Below, in pieces: positions 57,046 to 64,000 of a DNA stretch of 64,000 nucleotides (positions are counted from its first letter, which is position 1; each line of letters begins with the position of its first letter). The position numbers and the translations under genes are program-made. This DNA is from Symmachiella macrocystis (lineage in GTDB: Bacteria > Planctomycetota > Planctomycetia > Planctomycetales > Planctomycetaceae), in the NCBI RefSeq assembly GCF_007860075.1, contig NZ_SJPP01000001.1:2575390-2639389 (forward strand), in the 5' to 3' direction. The notes under the pieces are model-generated. The model had not been told where the DNA came from and ran no database searches. It saw only the letters and a list, made by a program, of their open reading frames with translations.

Positions 57046-57762
57046 TCAGCGCCGCAGGCGAAATTCGCGATCGATTTGGCGGTCGCCGTCGCGGTCTTCT
57101 TGGATCACGATCCGGCCGTTGCCGTCGGTTCGCATAACGCGGATACCGGGGCCGTTGCCGATTTGCTGAATCCAAGGACCGTCGGCGTTGACCACCGCTT
57201 TCCACAGGTCGTCCACGCGCTGTGGGTGTTGGTTGCCCAGTGCGGGAGGCTGCGGCCGTTCCTCGATTTTTTTAATGCCCCAGTAAGCCATCGAACCGGC
57301 AGCCAATGTTGTGAGCAAGATGGGAATCCAGTTCAACCCGGTTGCCGGCATTGTATTGGGCAGGGCGGTGAGTGGATCGATTCTTTCATACTCCTCGTCC
57401 GGGCTGTCACTCACGCGGGCATTCAGATAGGCAGTGGCGTTCTCAGCTTGTGACTCGTCGACCTGCAACACATAGTCGTGCCGCCAGCGTCCGGTCAGGG
57501 CGTCAAACTGTTCCTGAATGGTCAGCCGCGACTCGATCTGGGCGGAGTGCTCCAGGTCGTCGGCGAAATAACCCGCCTCCGCGGAATTGGAAAACCGCGC
57601 GACAGCGACCAGGTTTCCCGTTGCGGCATTCAGTGACTCCTCGTGAGATTGTTGGTCGATGGGAGCCGCCTCGGCATCGTGGGTGGCCACCGGCGCGTGA
57701 CACGAAACGCAAACCGGCGAATGCACTGACAATAAATGACCGCAGCTATGACACTGACGCAT
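57046..57762 (-). CDS. Zinc-ribbon, single-helix membrane protein of unknown function
   Basis: About 238 residues. It starts with a rubredoxin-like zinc ribbon, MRQCHSCGHLL and CVSCHAPV. A soluble domain follows (about 50-120), with a NLVAVARFSNSAEAGYFADDLE segment that looks like the DUF2007-type fold. A transmembrane helix sits at about 143-160 (NWIPILLTTLAAGSMAYWGI). The C-terminus has Asp-rich DGNGRIVIQEDRDGDRQID, recalling EF-hand-like calcium loops. The in-frame extension to 57813 is unlikely since the ribbon starts at 57762. Convergent with the FAD monooxygenase gene, 35 bases away. No function assigned. Confidence 0.7.
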   Translation of the reverse strand: MRQCHSCGHLLSVHSPVCVSCHAPVATHDAEAAPIDQQSHEESLNAATGNLVAVARFSNSAEAGYFADDLEHSAQIESRLTIQEQFDALTGRWRHDYVLQVDESQAENATAYLNARVSDSPDEEYERIDPLTALPNTMPATGLNWIPILLTTLAAGSMAYWGIKKIEERPQPPALGNQHPQRVDDLWKAVVNADGPWIQQIGNGPGIRVMRTDGNGRIVIQEDRDGDRQIDREFRLRR

Positions 57763-57977
57763 CGAACACCCTTGCTCAAAACGAAATTCAAATCTGCTGT
57801 ATTCGACCCTCATGCTCCGCGGTCAGGCCACGCTCCCATCATACGCAGCAGGCGGCGATGCATCCAGAAGATTCTTTCGACAATACGCCGCGCAAGGCAG
57901 TATCCACAGGTTGCAATCTGCCAAGGCTGCCTCAGTTTCCGTCTTTATTGGGGGAGTCTTCCTGATTCGACAGGCGC

Positions 57978-58023
57978 AAAAAAATCACCGCGGGATTGGC
58001 AGAGGGCCTATCCCGCGGTGATT
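57978..58023 (-). terminator. Intrinsic terminator of the second Gfo/Idh/MocA gene
   Basis: Thirteen-base arms AATCACCGCGGGA (57983-57995) and TCCCGCGGTGATT (58011-58023) pair perfectly around a 15-base loop. On the minus strand the stem is followed by a run of T (A run at 57978-57984 on plus). It lies 27 bases beyond the stop codon at 58050. Confidence 0.9.
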
Positions 58024-58049
58024 GTCGAAAGTTCTGATGATTGAACGGG

Positions 58050-59366
58050 TTACAGCGTGTAGCCGTCCCGGTAATCGTTCTTGATGATTCCGGCAACTTC
58101 AGGAGCATTGGTTGCTTTGAGGTTTTTGGAATCCCATTCGATTTTCTTGCCATCGGCCCAAACCGCCAAGTTGCCGAGCAAAATCGTCTCGGTCAACGGT
58201 CCGGCGTAATTGACGAAGTTCGACGTGGCTTCCTTGCGCTGGCCGGTGATCGCCTGATGGTATTCGGTGAAGTGACCGGGCGATTCTTCGAACTCGACAT
58301 TCGGTTCGCTGACTTCGCCGGTCGGCAGCAACATCCAGTTGTCGCCGTAATCGCCGTAGGAATACAGCGTGCCGTTTTCACCGACAATAATGGAACCGCT
58401 GTCATGCTTGAAGTCTTCGCCCAATAGCAAGGCAACGTCGGGCTTGTAGCCACCGTCGTACCAGATCAAGGGCAGCGCCGGACGGGCTTCATTGGCCGGG
58501 AATTGGAACACGATTTTTGATTGTTGCGGGTAGCTGTCGCGGTTGTGACCGGACGATTCCGCAACGATGGAGGTCGGATTCCGCAGGTCCAAGCCCATGA
58601 AGGGCATGTTGACCGTGTGGCAAGCCATATCGCCCAACGCACCGGTTCCGAAATCCCACCAACCCCGCCAAGCGAACGGATGGTACCCTTTGGCATAGGG
58701 ACGTTCCGGTGCCGGTCCGAGCCAAAGATCCCAATGCACTTCCTTCGGCACAGCTTCCGTGGGCGGTCGTTCGCCCCCTTGTTTCCAGACAGGCCGGTTG
58801 GTGAAGATGTGCACTTCTTTGATCGTGCCCAGTCCACCTTCTTTAATAATCGCGGCTGCTTTCCGCAGACCGGATTTGGCCGTTCCTTGGTTGCCCATCA
58901 TTGTGGGAACGCCGGATTCCTTGGCAATTTCGGCCAAGCGACGAGCTTCGTAGACGCTATGCGTCAGTGGTTTTTGCGTGAAACAGGCTTTGCCCATTTT
59001 CATCGCCATGGCGCTGGCCGGCGCGTGGGAGTGGTCCGGCGTGCTGACCGTGACCGCATCGATCTTGTCGCCCATCGTGTCGAGCATTTCGCGGTAGTCG
59101 ACGAACTTCTCAGCCTTTTTGAATTTTTTCGAGGCTTTGTTGAGGTTGTTTTCGTCGATGTCGCAGATCGCAACTACGTCACCGTGCTGACCGGCATCAG
59201 CAGAGTCGCTACGCCCCTTGCCGCCCACACCAATGCAGGCGTAGCGTACGCGTTCCAGTGGCGAAGGTTCTTTGGCGAATGCTTTCGGGCCACCACTGAC
59301 CCACCATGCGGCACCCAGTGCTGTCGTCGTTTGAATGAAATCACGGCGTGTCGTATCTTGACTCAT
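58050..59366 (-). CDS. Tat-exported Gfo/Idh/MocA family oxidoreductase
   Basis: The 438-residue protein begins MSQDTTRRDFIQTTTALGAA, a Tat signal ending near FAKE. A Rossmann NAD(P) domain follows (VRYACIGVGGKGRSD; VVAICDIDENN), then the TQKPLTHS motif in place of the usual EKP, and the C-terminal sheet domain with the HPFAWRGWWDFGTGALGDMA segment. It is one of the exported planctomycete paralogues; substrate unknown. It differs from the one at 19716-21095, with a longer alpha-helical lead in the N-terminal domain. A clear intrinsic terminator lies downstream. Confidence 0.94.
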   Translation of the reverse strand: MSQDTTRRDFIQTTTALGAAWWVSGGPKAFAKEPSPLERVRYACIGVGGKGRSDSADAGQHGDVVAICDIDENNLNKASKKFKKAEKFVDYREMLDTMGDKIDAVTVSTPDHSHAPASAMAMKMGKACFTQKPLTHSVYEARRLAEIAKESGVPTMMGNQGTAKSGLRKAAAIIKEGGLGTIKEVHIFTNRPVWKQGGERPPTEAVPKEVHWDLWLGPAPERPYAKGYHPFAWRGWWDFGTGALGDMACHTVNMPFMGLDLRNPTSIVAESSGHNRDSYPQQSKIVFQFPANEARPALPLIWYDGGYKPDVALLLGEDFKHDSGSIIVGENGTLYSYGDYGDNWMLLPTGEVSEPNVEFEESPGHFTEYHQAITGQRKEATSNFVNYAGPLTETILLGNLAVWADGKKIEWDSKNLKATNAPEVAGIIKNDYRDGYTL

Positions 59367-59512
59367 CGACCGGTTCCTTAACTAAAGAATTTACAATATG
59401 GCGGGCGATGACGCCGGCCGGTTACTATTCATGACGGAAATTCCCAAAACAAAACGACTCAGCAGGGAAATCCGTACCACTCACAACGATTCAATCTCAG
59501 CCTATAAATAGG

Positions 59513-60757
59513 CTAACGTTTGACCTGACAGTTTGGCAACGCTGCCTGCAGTTTCTCGACACCCTCGTCGGTCACTTCCGTCCCGCCCACATCCAGAGCA
59601 GTCAGCTGCGTCAGTCCTTGCAGTTTTTCCAAGCCGGTGTCGGTCAGCTTGGTTTCCCGCATGTTGAGCGACTCCAGGTTTGTGAATTTGACAAGCTGTT
59701 CGGCACCGATGTCCGAGACCATTGTCTTTTCTAAGTTGAGCGTTTTTAGTTGTGTCAACGGCGCCAAGTGGACGAGGCCATCGTCGCTAACATCGTCGTA
59801 CCACAGGTTTAAATACTCGAGATTCGTGAAAGGGGCGACGTATTTGAGGCCTTCGTCACCGACAATGGTTTCGCTCAAATCGAGACTAATGAGCCCTTTC
59901 GCGTCCTTCAAATACGCAAGGCCGGGGCCTTCGACCGACGTGTCGCGCAGTTTGAGTTTTTTCATCTTCGTCATGCCCGACAGGTATTGTAATCCCTCAT
60001 CGGCGACTTGCGTGCTGTGCAGGCTGAGGTCGACAAGGTTCGTCAAATCCTTAAGGGACTCCATCCCTGCATCGCTGAGTTTGGTATCCTGCAACGCCAG
60101 GGCCTTCAATTTGGTCATTCCTTGCAGATTTTCGATGCCAGCGTCGTAAACGCCAAAGGAACGGAGTTTAAGATTTTCCAGATTTTTGAGCGACTTTAAG
60201 TGCTCCATTCCCACATCACCAATCAGCGTGCACCCCCGCAAGTCCAACAGTCGCAGATTGGACATTTTTCCGACCGGCTCCATTCCCACATCGGAAATAT
60301 TCGACGTGTTATACAGCAAGTGAAGCTGCTCAAGATTCTCCAAAGCGACCAAGTGCTCAAGGCCGGCATCAGTCATCCCGCAGCGACGCAATCGCAGGAT
60401 TTTGAGTTGTTTCAACTCCGCCACTTTAGCCAAACCGTCATCCCCCGGATCGGTTTTAGTGAGATCCAGATCCACCAGAGAGGGTAACCCGCTTAGGGCG
60501 ACCAAGTCGTCGTCGCTGTACTTGAGTGATTCCAAGCTGACTGCCGAAACATTACCGGCATCGTTTTTGGTCAGTTGTGCTCCCAATTTCTCCAAGGCGG
60601 CCACAACTTGGGGGTGGTCCGGTTTCACCTCTTGGGGCGGCGCAGGCGTTTCGGTTTGAGAGGCGTTAGCAGGAGCAGACTTATCCCCCTCCGTATTGGG
60701 ACAGCCGGTCAAACAGGCCAAACACAAAATCGCACTCAAACCGAACCGAACGTTCAT
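59513..60757 (-). CDS. Leucine-rich-repeat lipoprotein
   Basis: The 414-residue protein has a lipoprotein signal (LSAILCLACLTGC; Cys about 18), a Thr/Pro-rich linker, and then about 13 tandem leucine-rich repeats of roughly 24 residues, each with an LxxLxLxxTxVxDxGLxxLxxL pattern (for example SDAGMESLKDLTNLVDLSL). Residues about 70-410 are repeats. It is probably tethered to a membrane and acts in protein-protein interaction outside the cytoplasm. GGAGAG before the ATG at 60757 supports the start; the frame upstream to 60856 is not used. This is a common planctomycete architecture of unknown role. Confidence 0.9.
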   Translation of the reverse strand: MNVRFGLSAILCLACLTGCPNTEGDKSAPANASQTETPAPPQEVKPDHPQVVAALEKLGAQLTKNDAGNVSAVSLESLKYSDDDLVALSGLPSLVDLDLTKTDPGDDGLAKVAELKQLKILRLRRCGMTDAGLEHLVALENLEQLHLLYNTSNISDVGMEPVGKMSNLRLLDLRGCTLIGDVGMEHLKSLKNLENLKLRSFGVYDAGIENLQGMTKLKALALQDTKLSDAGMESLKDLTNLVDLSLHSTQVADEGLQYLSGMTKMKKLKLRDTSVEGPGLAYLKDAKGLISLDLSETIVGDEGLKYVAPFTNLEYLNLWYDDVSDDGLVHLAPLTQLKTLNLEKTMVSDIGAEQLVKFTNLESLNMRETKLTDTGLEKLQGLTQLTALDVGGTEVTDEGVEKLQAALPNCQVKR

Positions 60758-61148
60758 TCCAATATCTCTCCGGGCAGATTTTAAAATTGCCGTTCCGGGC
60801 GTCATGTGATGCTGCGGAACGTGATGACACGGATTCTCCCGGCCGTCACGAGACACCCGCGATCTTCTACTGAATACGTTGAGAATCGCCGAAGCGCGGG
60901 GGGAAAGTCGGGGATTTTTATTTTAACCCGACGAAACGGATGTTGCACGCGACAGAACAAGATTCTTTGCCTCGGAGTCGTACAAATTCCACTCTCTCCC
61001 TGCTTTTTCTAACCGGACTTCTCGGAATTCGGGCTCCCAGCTATGATTTTCGCGATGACAGGCAGGGACGCGTGCTGTGGACGGTTCCCGCAGCACAAAA
61101 GTGCGAATAGTGTTCTCAGTTTATGTATTTCCCCCGACGAGGCTCAGG
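60758..61148. other. Gene-free divergent intergenic region
   Basis: About 390 bases between the LRR lipoprotein gene (minus) and asnS (plus). No supported gene or structured RNA; it should contain both promoters. Confidence 0.4.
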
Positions 61149-62540
61149 ATGACCCTTTCGAAAATCGCTAAACTCATCAAAGACGGCCAACCGGAGCAGC
61201 CCGTTGAGGTGGCCGGCTGGGTCCGCACCAAACGCGAGTCCAAACAAGCCTTCGCGTTTTTAGAACTCAACGACGGCAGTTCGATGGCCGGATTGCAGGT
61301 GATTGTCGATGACTCGGTCCCAGGATTCGCCGAAAGTATCAAAGCCATCACCACCGGAGCCAGCGTGCGTGTCGCCGGCGTACTGAAGGAATCACCCGGT
61401 AAAGGACAGAGTATCGAACTGCATGCGGCGGAGCTGGCGGTGTTAGGCACGGCCGATGCGCAAAACTATCCCCTGCAAAAGAAGCGGCATAGCTTTGAGT
61501 TCCTCCGCGAAATCGCGCACCTGCGGCCGCGAACCAATACTTTTGGAGCCATCGCCCGTGTGCGCAATGCCCTGTGCGCCGCTATTCACAATTTCTTTCA
61601 GTCGCGGGGATTTTTGTACATCCACACGCCGGTCATCACCACCAGTGACTGCGAAGGAGCCGGCACAATGTTTCAGGTGACGACGCTCGACCTCGCCAAG
61701 TTGGCACAGGTGAAAACGGAGATCGATTACGGCCAAGATTTCTTCGGCAAGCAAGCCTCGTTGACCGTCAGCGGTCAGCTCGAAGCAGAAACATTCGCCA
61801 GTTCCGTAGGCGACTGTTATACCTTCGGCCCCACGTTTCGGGCGGAAAACTCAAACACAACGCGGCATCTGGCGGAATTTTGGATGGTCGAACCAGAGAT
61901 GCCGTTTTATGAGTTGAACGACAACATGGACTTAGCGGAGTCGTTTATCCGCACAGTCCTCGCCGACGTCTTGGCCGCCTGTCCGGAGGATATGGAGTTT
62001 TTCAATCTGCGGATCGAAAAAACCATTTTGGAAACGCTCCACAACATCATCGACAACGACTTCATCCGCTTGCCATACACCGAAGCCGTGGAGATTCTAC
62101 AGGCGAGTGGACAAGAATTTGAATATCCCGTTTCCTGGGGTATCGACCTGCAATCGGAGCATGAACGGTTTTTGACCGAGCAGCACTTCAAACAACCGGT
62201 GATTCTGTATGACTACCCGCGGAGCATCAAGCCGTTTTATATGCGCTGTAACGAGGATGGAAAAACGGTCCGAGCAATGGATGTTTTAGTACCGCGCGTG
62301 GGAGAGATCATCGGCGGTAGCCAACGGGAGGAGCGATTGGACGTGCTGACCGATCGCATGGCCGAGTGCGGGTTGGAAACCGAAGATTATTGGTGGTATC
62401 TGGATTTACGTCGTTACGGCAGCGTCCCGCACAGCGGATTTGGGTTGGGATTGGAGCGGACATTGCTGTTGCTGACCGGAATGGCCAACATCCGCGACGT
62501 AATCCCATTCCCGCGAACGCCGAAGAATGCGGAGTTTTGA
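61149..62540 (+). CDS. asnS: Asparaginyl-tRNA synthetase
   Basis: The 463-residue class IIb synthetase has an N-terminal OB anticodon-binding fold ([19 protein letters not shown]), motif 2 [19 protein letters not shown] and motif 3 [15 protein letters not shown]. It joins Asn to tRNA-Asn, so this organism can make Asn-tRNA directly. An in-frame upstream extension to 61077 is not conserved; the ATG at 61149, after GAGGCTCAGG, starts the typical MTLSKIAKL lead. An initiator tRNA gene lies 144 bases downstream. Length and motifs are normal. Confidence 0.97.
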   Translation: MTLSKIAKLIKDGQPEQPVEVAGWVRTKRESKQAFAFLELNDGSSMAGLQVIVDDSVPGFAESIKAITTGASVRVAGVLKESPGKGQSIELHAAELAVLGTADAQNYPLQKKRHSFEFLREIAHLRPRTNTFGAIARVRNALCAAIHNFFQSRGFLYIHTPVITTSDCEGAGTMFQVTTLDLAKLAQVKTEIDYGQDFFGKQASLTVSGQLEAETFASSVGDCYTFGPTFRAENSNTTRHLAEFWMVEPEMPFYELNDNMDLAESFIRTVLADVLAACPEDMEFFNLRIEKTILETLHNIIDNDFIRLPYTEAVEILQASGQEFEYPVSWGIDLQSEHERFLTEQHFKQPVILYDYPRSIKPFYMRCNEDGKTVRAMDVLVPRVGEIIGGSQREERLDVLTDRMAECGLETEDYWWYLDLRRYGSVPHSGFGLGLERTLLLLTGMANIRDVIPFPRTPKNAEF

Positions 62541-62683
62541 GACAGGAAAAGTGGATGATTCTGAGAAATTTGCCGATAAGAGTGTGAGAATCACGGTCGA
62601 GACCCTCGACGTTTTAGGAATCTCTGTTATTATAGAAGTTGATCCGGTGAGAAAGCATTCACCCGCCGGAATCGACACAATGA

Positions 62684-62757
<74 letters not shown>

Positions 62758-62760
62758 CTT

Positions 62761-62799
62761 AAACCCCGGAGTAGCGAAATGCGCGACCCCGGGGTTTTC
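62761..62799 (+). terminator. Intrinsic terminator after initiator tRNA
   Basis: Arms AAACCCCGG (62761-62769) and CCGGGGTTT (62789-62797) form a perfect nine-base stem followed by TC on the plus strand, right after the tRNA. Confidence 0.75.
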
Positions 62800-63501
62800 T
62801 CTTGCGCCGGTGGAGAGACAATCGCGATTTTGTCGCAATATCGCCAGTCTCCGCAACGGGTTGCGTCACGGGTGGAGTCTCCCAACTGGGGTGCGTCTTT
62901 CACAAAGAGACTTCTCAAACGGCCAGTGACGGCCGTTCTGGCGCCCCCAAACCCCGAAACTCTCGGCTCGTGCAGAGAGTCTCTTTGTGTGGGTTAACGG
63001 GTGTTGGGTCCGCTCAATCGGTCCGAAATGTGATGGTTCTGATCCAAGTAGAAATCGCAACCCGTATAGATGCAAACGGCATGCGGGTAATCGAGTGGTT
63101 CATCAGAAGCCAGGAGGCCCTAGATTATTTCGTCGTCTTCGGTGACGCGCACTCCGGATTCTTTGAACTCCGACTACATGGAGCTTTACCATACGGAGCG
63201 GCTGCACGGCCTACACCTTGAACCTTCGCATAAAGCGTCGGCGCTTTTTGTTCATCTCTGACTTCCTCCTCAAAAGGAGGTTGCGATCTTCGCAAAGGAA
63301 GTCCAGATCGTCTCTTAAATTTTTTGTTTGCATATTGGAGATCTAACCGGATATTATCATTCTTCAATGTCACTTCGCTCCTACTATCGTTACGCGGTGA
63401 TCAATTCGATTTCCTATGCTTTTCGATGTATTGCTTTTGCCAACGCGTTCATACGCAATTAACCAGCGGCGAATTTCCCAGACAGTATCACGGAGAAACC
63501 C
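62800..63501. other. Poorly coding stretch with a nested inverted repeat
   Basis: About 700 bases between the initiator tRNA and the small frame at 63502. A 139-codon open frame (62802-63221) has no ribosome site and non-coding-like composition, so it is not called. The main feature is the nested hairpin at 62901-62989. A second, short hairpin CCTCCT/AGGAGG lies near 63266-63281. Confidence 0.5.
62901..62989. repeat. Nested inverted repeat, candidate structured RNA
   Basis: Outer arms CACAAAGAGACT (62901-62912) and AGTCTCTTTGTG (62978-62989) are perfect. Inside is AACGGCC (62918-62924) and GGCCGTT (62931-62937) with a six-base loop. The result is a long stem enclosing a second hairpin and a C-rich segment. 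Confidence 0.65.
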
Positions 63502-63798
63502 ATGAGTGACCAACGAACGAATCTTGTCGTTATTGACCATGACAAGATTAACGGTGCAAACACTGGGTTTGTAATAGAAATCAGCGGCCCCATCGATGAA
63601 CACAGCGGCATTGAGTTGCACACGATGGGAAACACGATGCGTAGCGGGCAGATTGAAATCAGTGGCAGCAGACTGCAGATTTTCAGCCATCTACATTGCG
63701 CATTCAGCAAATTCCGGTTTTGGTCGCCAAAATTTGCACACCACACGATTGTTCGCGGCCAAGAATACGTCAAGGAAATTATTACAGAGGATGATTAG
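63502..63798 (+). CDS. Small hypothetical protein
   Basis: A 98-residue frame with a good ribosome site (CGGAGA six bases before the ATG). The sequence is mixed and soluble-looking, with IDHDKINGANTGFVIEISG and a Phe-rich, basic HCAFSKFRFWSPKF segment. I recognise no family, signal peptide or membrane helix. The neighbouring region is poorly coding, so it may be a small orphan gene or a chance frame; the ribosome site is the main support. Confidence 0.4.
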   Translation: MSDQRTNLVVIDHDKINGANTGFVIEISGPIDEHSGIELHTMGNTMRSGQIEISGSRLQIFSHLHCAFSKFRFWSPKFAHHTIVRGQEYVKEIITEDD

Positions 63799-63932
63799 CC
63801 TCCTGCAATTTCAAGGCCCCAAACCAAAAGCAAGGGTATGCCCCATTCGCTGAGGCACTTGCTCCCAGGGTATTGACCTGCCCCCATGGATGACACCAGT
63901 CACATGACTTAGTGTTCAATTGTATCACGGGT

Positions 63933-63979
63933 TGTTCTGTTCGCCTGCTGGAGCGTAGCGGAAGCCGGCGAACAGAACA
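63933..63979. repeat. Inverted repeat at window end
   Basis: Arms TGTTCTGTTCGCC (63933-63945) and GGCGAACAGAACA (63967-63979) are a perfect 13-base inverted repeat around a 21-base loop that is itself partly self-complementary. It lies in non-coding DNA and resembles a REP-like palindrome or a terminator without a T run. Confidence 0.65.
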
Positions 63980-64000
63980 GTTTCGTCTCCGGCACCGGGG

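Noticed and set aside
58521..59381. 286-codon plus-strand frame
   Set aside because: Antisense shadow of the second Gfo/Idh/MocA gene.
59700..60500. Tandem repetition suggesting a CRISPR or minisatellite
   Set aside because: The period of about 72 bases is the codon-level echo of leucine-rich repeats in the lipoprotein gene; units differ and there are no spacers.
62802..63221. 139-codon plus-strand frame after the initiator tRNA
   Set aside because: It starts inside the tRNA terminator region, runs through the nested hairpin and has no ribosome site or family pattern.

Overview
The window looks like a chromosome segment of a planctomycete (Planctomycetota, probably Planctomycetales; genus not determined). 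The clues are a Tat-exported DUF1501 protein, two Tat-exported Gfo/Idh/MocA oxidoreductases, a secreted SASA-type carbohydrate esterase, lipoprotein and signal-peptide repeat proteins (HEAT, TPR, LRR), a SpoVG carrying an inserted zinc ribbon, the LL-diaminopimelate aminotransferase (DapL) route, scattered housekeeping genes with little operon structure, and a moderately GC-rich composition. There is no transposase, integrase, phage gene or CRISPR array. The accessory signal consists of small uncharacterised proteins and intergenic palindromes.

Layout. 0-8.6 kb: truncated MoxR ATPase (minus), then on the plus strand a PolB-like 3'-5' exonuclease, YqgE/AlgH, an aldose 1-epimerase-like protein, an exported HEAT/TPR protein, a PduO-type cobalamin adenosyltransferase and an exported SASA esterase. 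8.6-11.7 kb: a GntR/YtrA-type regulator, ABC ATPase and membrane protein operon behind a near-consensus promoter whose -10 box lies in a palindromic operator. 12.4-19.6 kb: gap, rpe, a histidine-phosphatase-like protein that has lost its catalytic residues, accD, a Ser/Thr-type kinase with an acidic Tyr-rich tail, and a UvrD/PcrA-type helicase. 19.7-27.7 kb (all minus): Gfo/Idh/MocA, alpha/beta hydrolase, ClC-CBS channel/antiporter, a small membrane protein, a SulP transporter fused to a beta-carbonic anhydrase, and a one-helix small protein. 28.4-35.4 kb: an RND efflux system with adaptor and pump on plus, and the outer-membrane factor convergent on minus followed by a Cys-rich repeat protein.

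35.8-47.5 kb: tRNA-Arg(CCU), trpB, dapL, a FixJ-like regulator with a five-PAS soluble histidine kinase, hflX, a HesB/IscA-type Fe-S carrier, a YhaM-like OB/HD exonuclease and dapF. 47.6-55.3 kb (mostly minus): an Imm1-like orphan immunity protein, a small membrane protein, an exported TPR protein, DUF1501, a phosphotransferase/P-loop kinase fusion (plus), and ispE-spoVG. 55.8-64 kb: FAD monooxygenase, zinc-ribbon membrane protein, second Gfo/Idh/MocA, LRR lipoprotein, asnS, initiator tRNA, and a poorly coding tail with strong inverted repeats.

How they work together: dapL and dapF together supply meso-diaminopimelate for peptidoglycan and lysine; ispE belongs to the MEP isoprenoid route; gap and rpe serve central carbon metabolism; accD serves fatty-acid synthesis. 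The SulP-carbonic anhydrase and ClC proteins form an inorganic-anion block, and the RND genes form a complete tripartite pump. I did not find a clear, self-contained new defence or biosynthetic system. The most unusual items are the catalytically dead phosphatase, the Cys-rich DDYC-repeat protein in the efflux cluster, the zinc-ribbon SpoVG, the kinase with an HRDLCPRN loop and Tyr-acidic tail, and several families of palindromic intergenic repeats.
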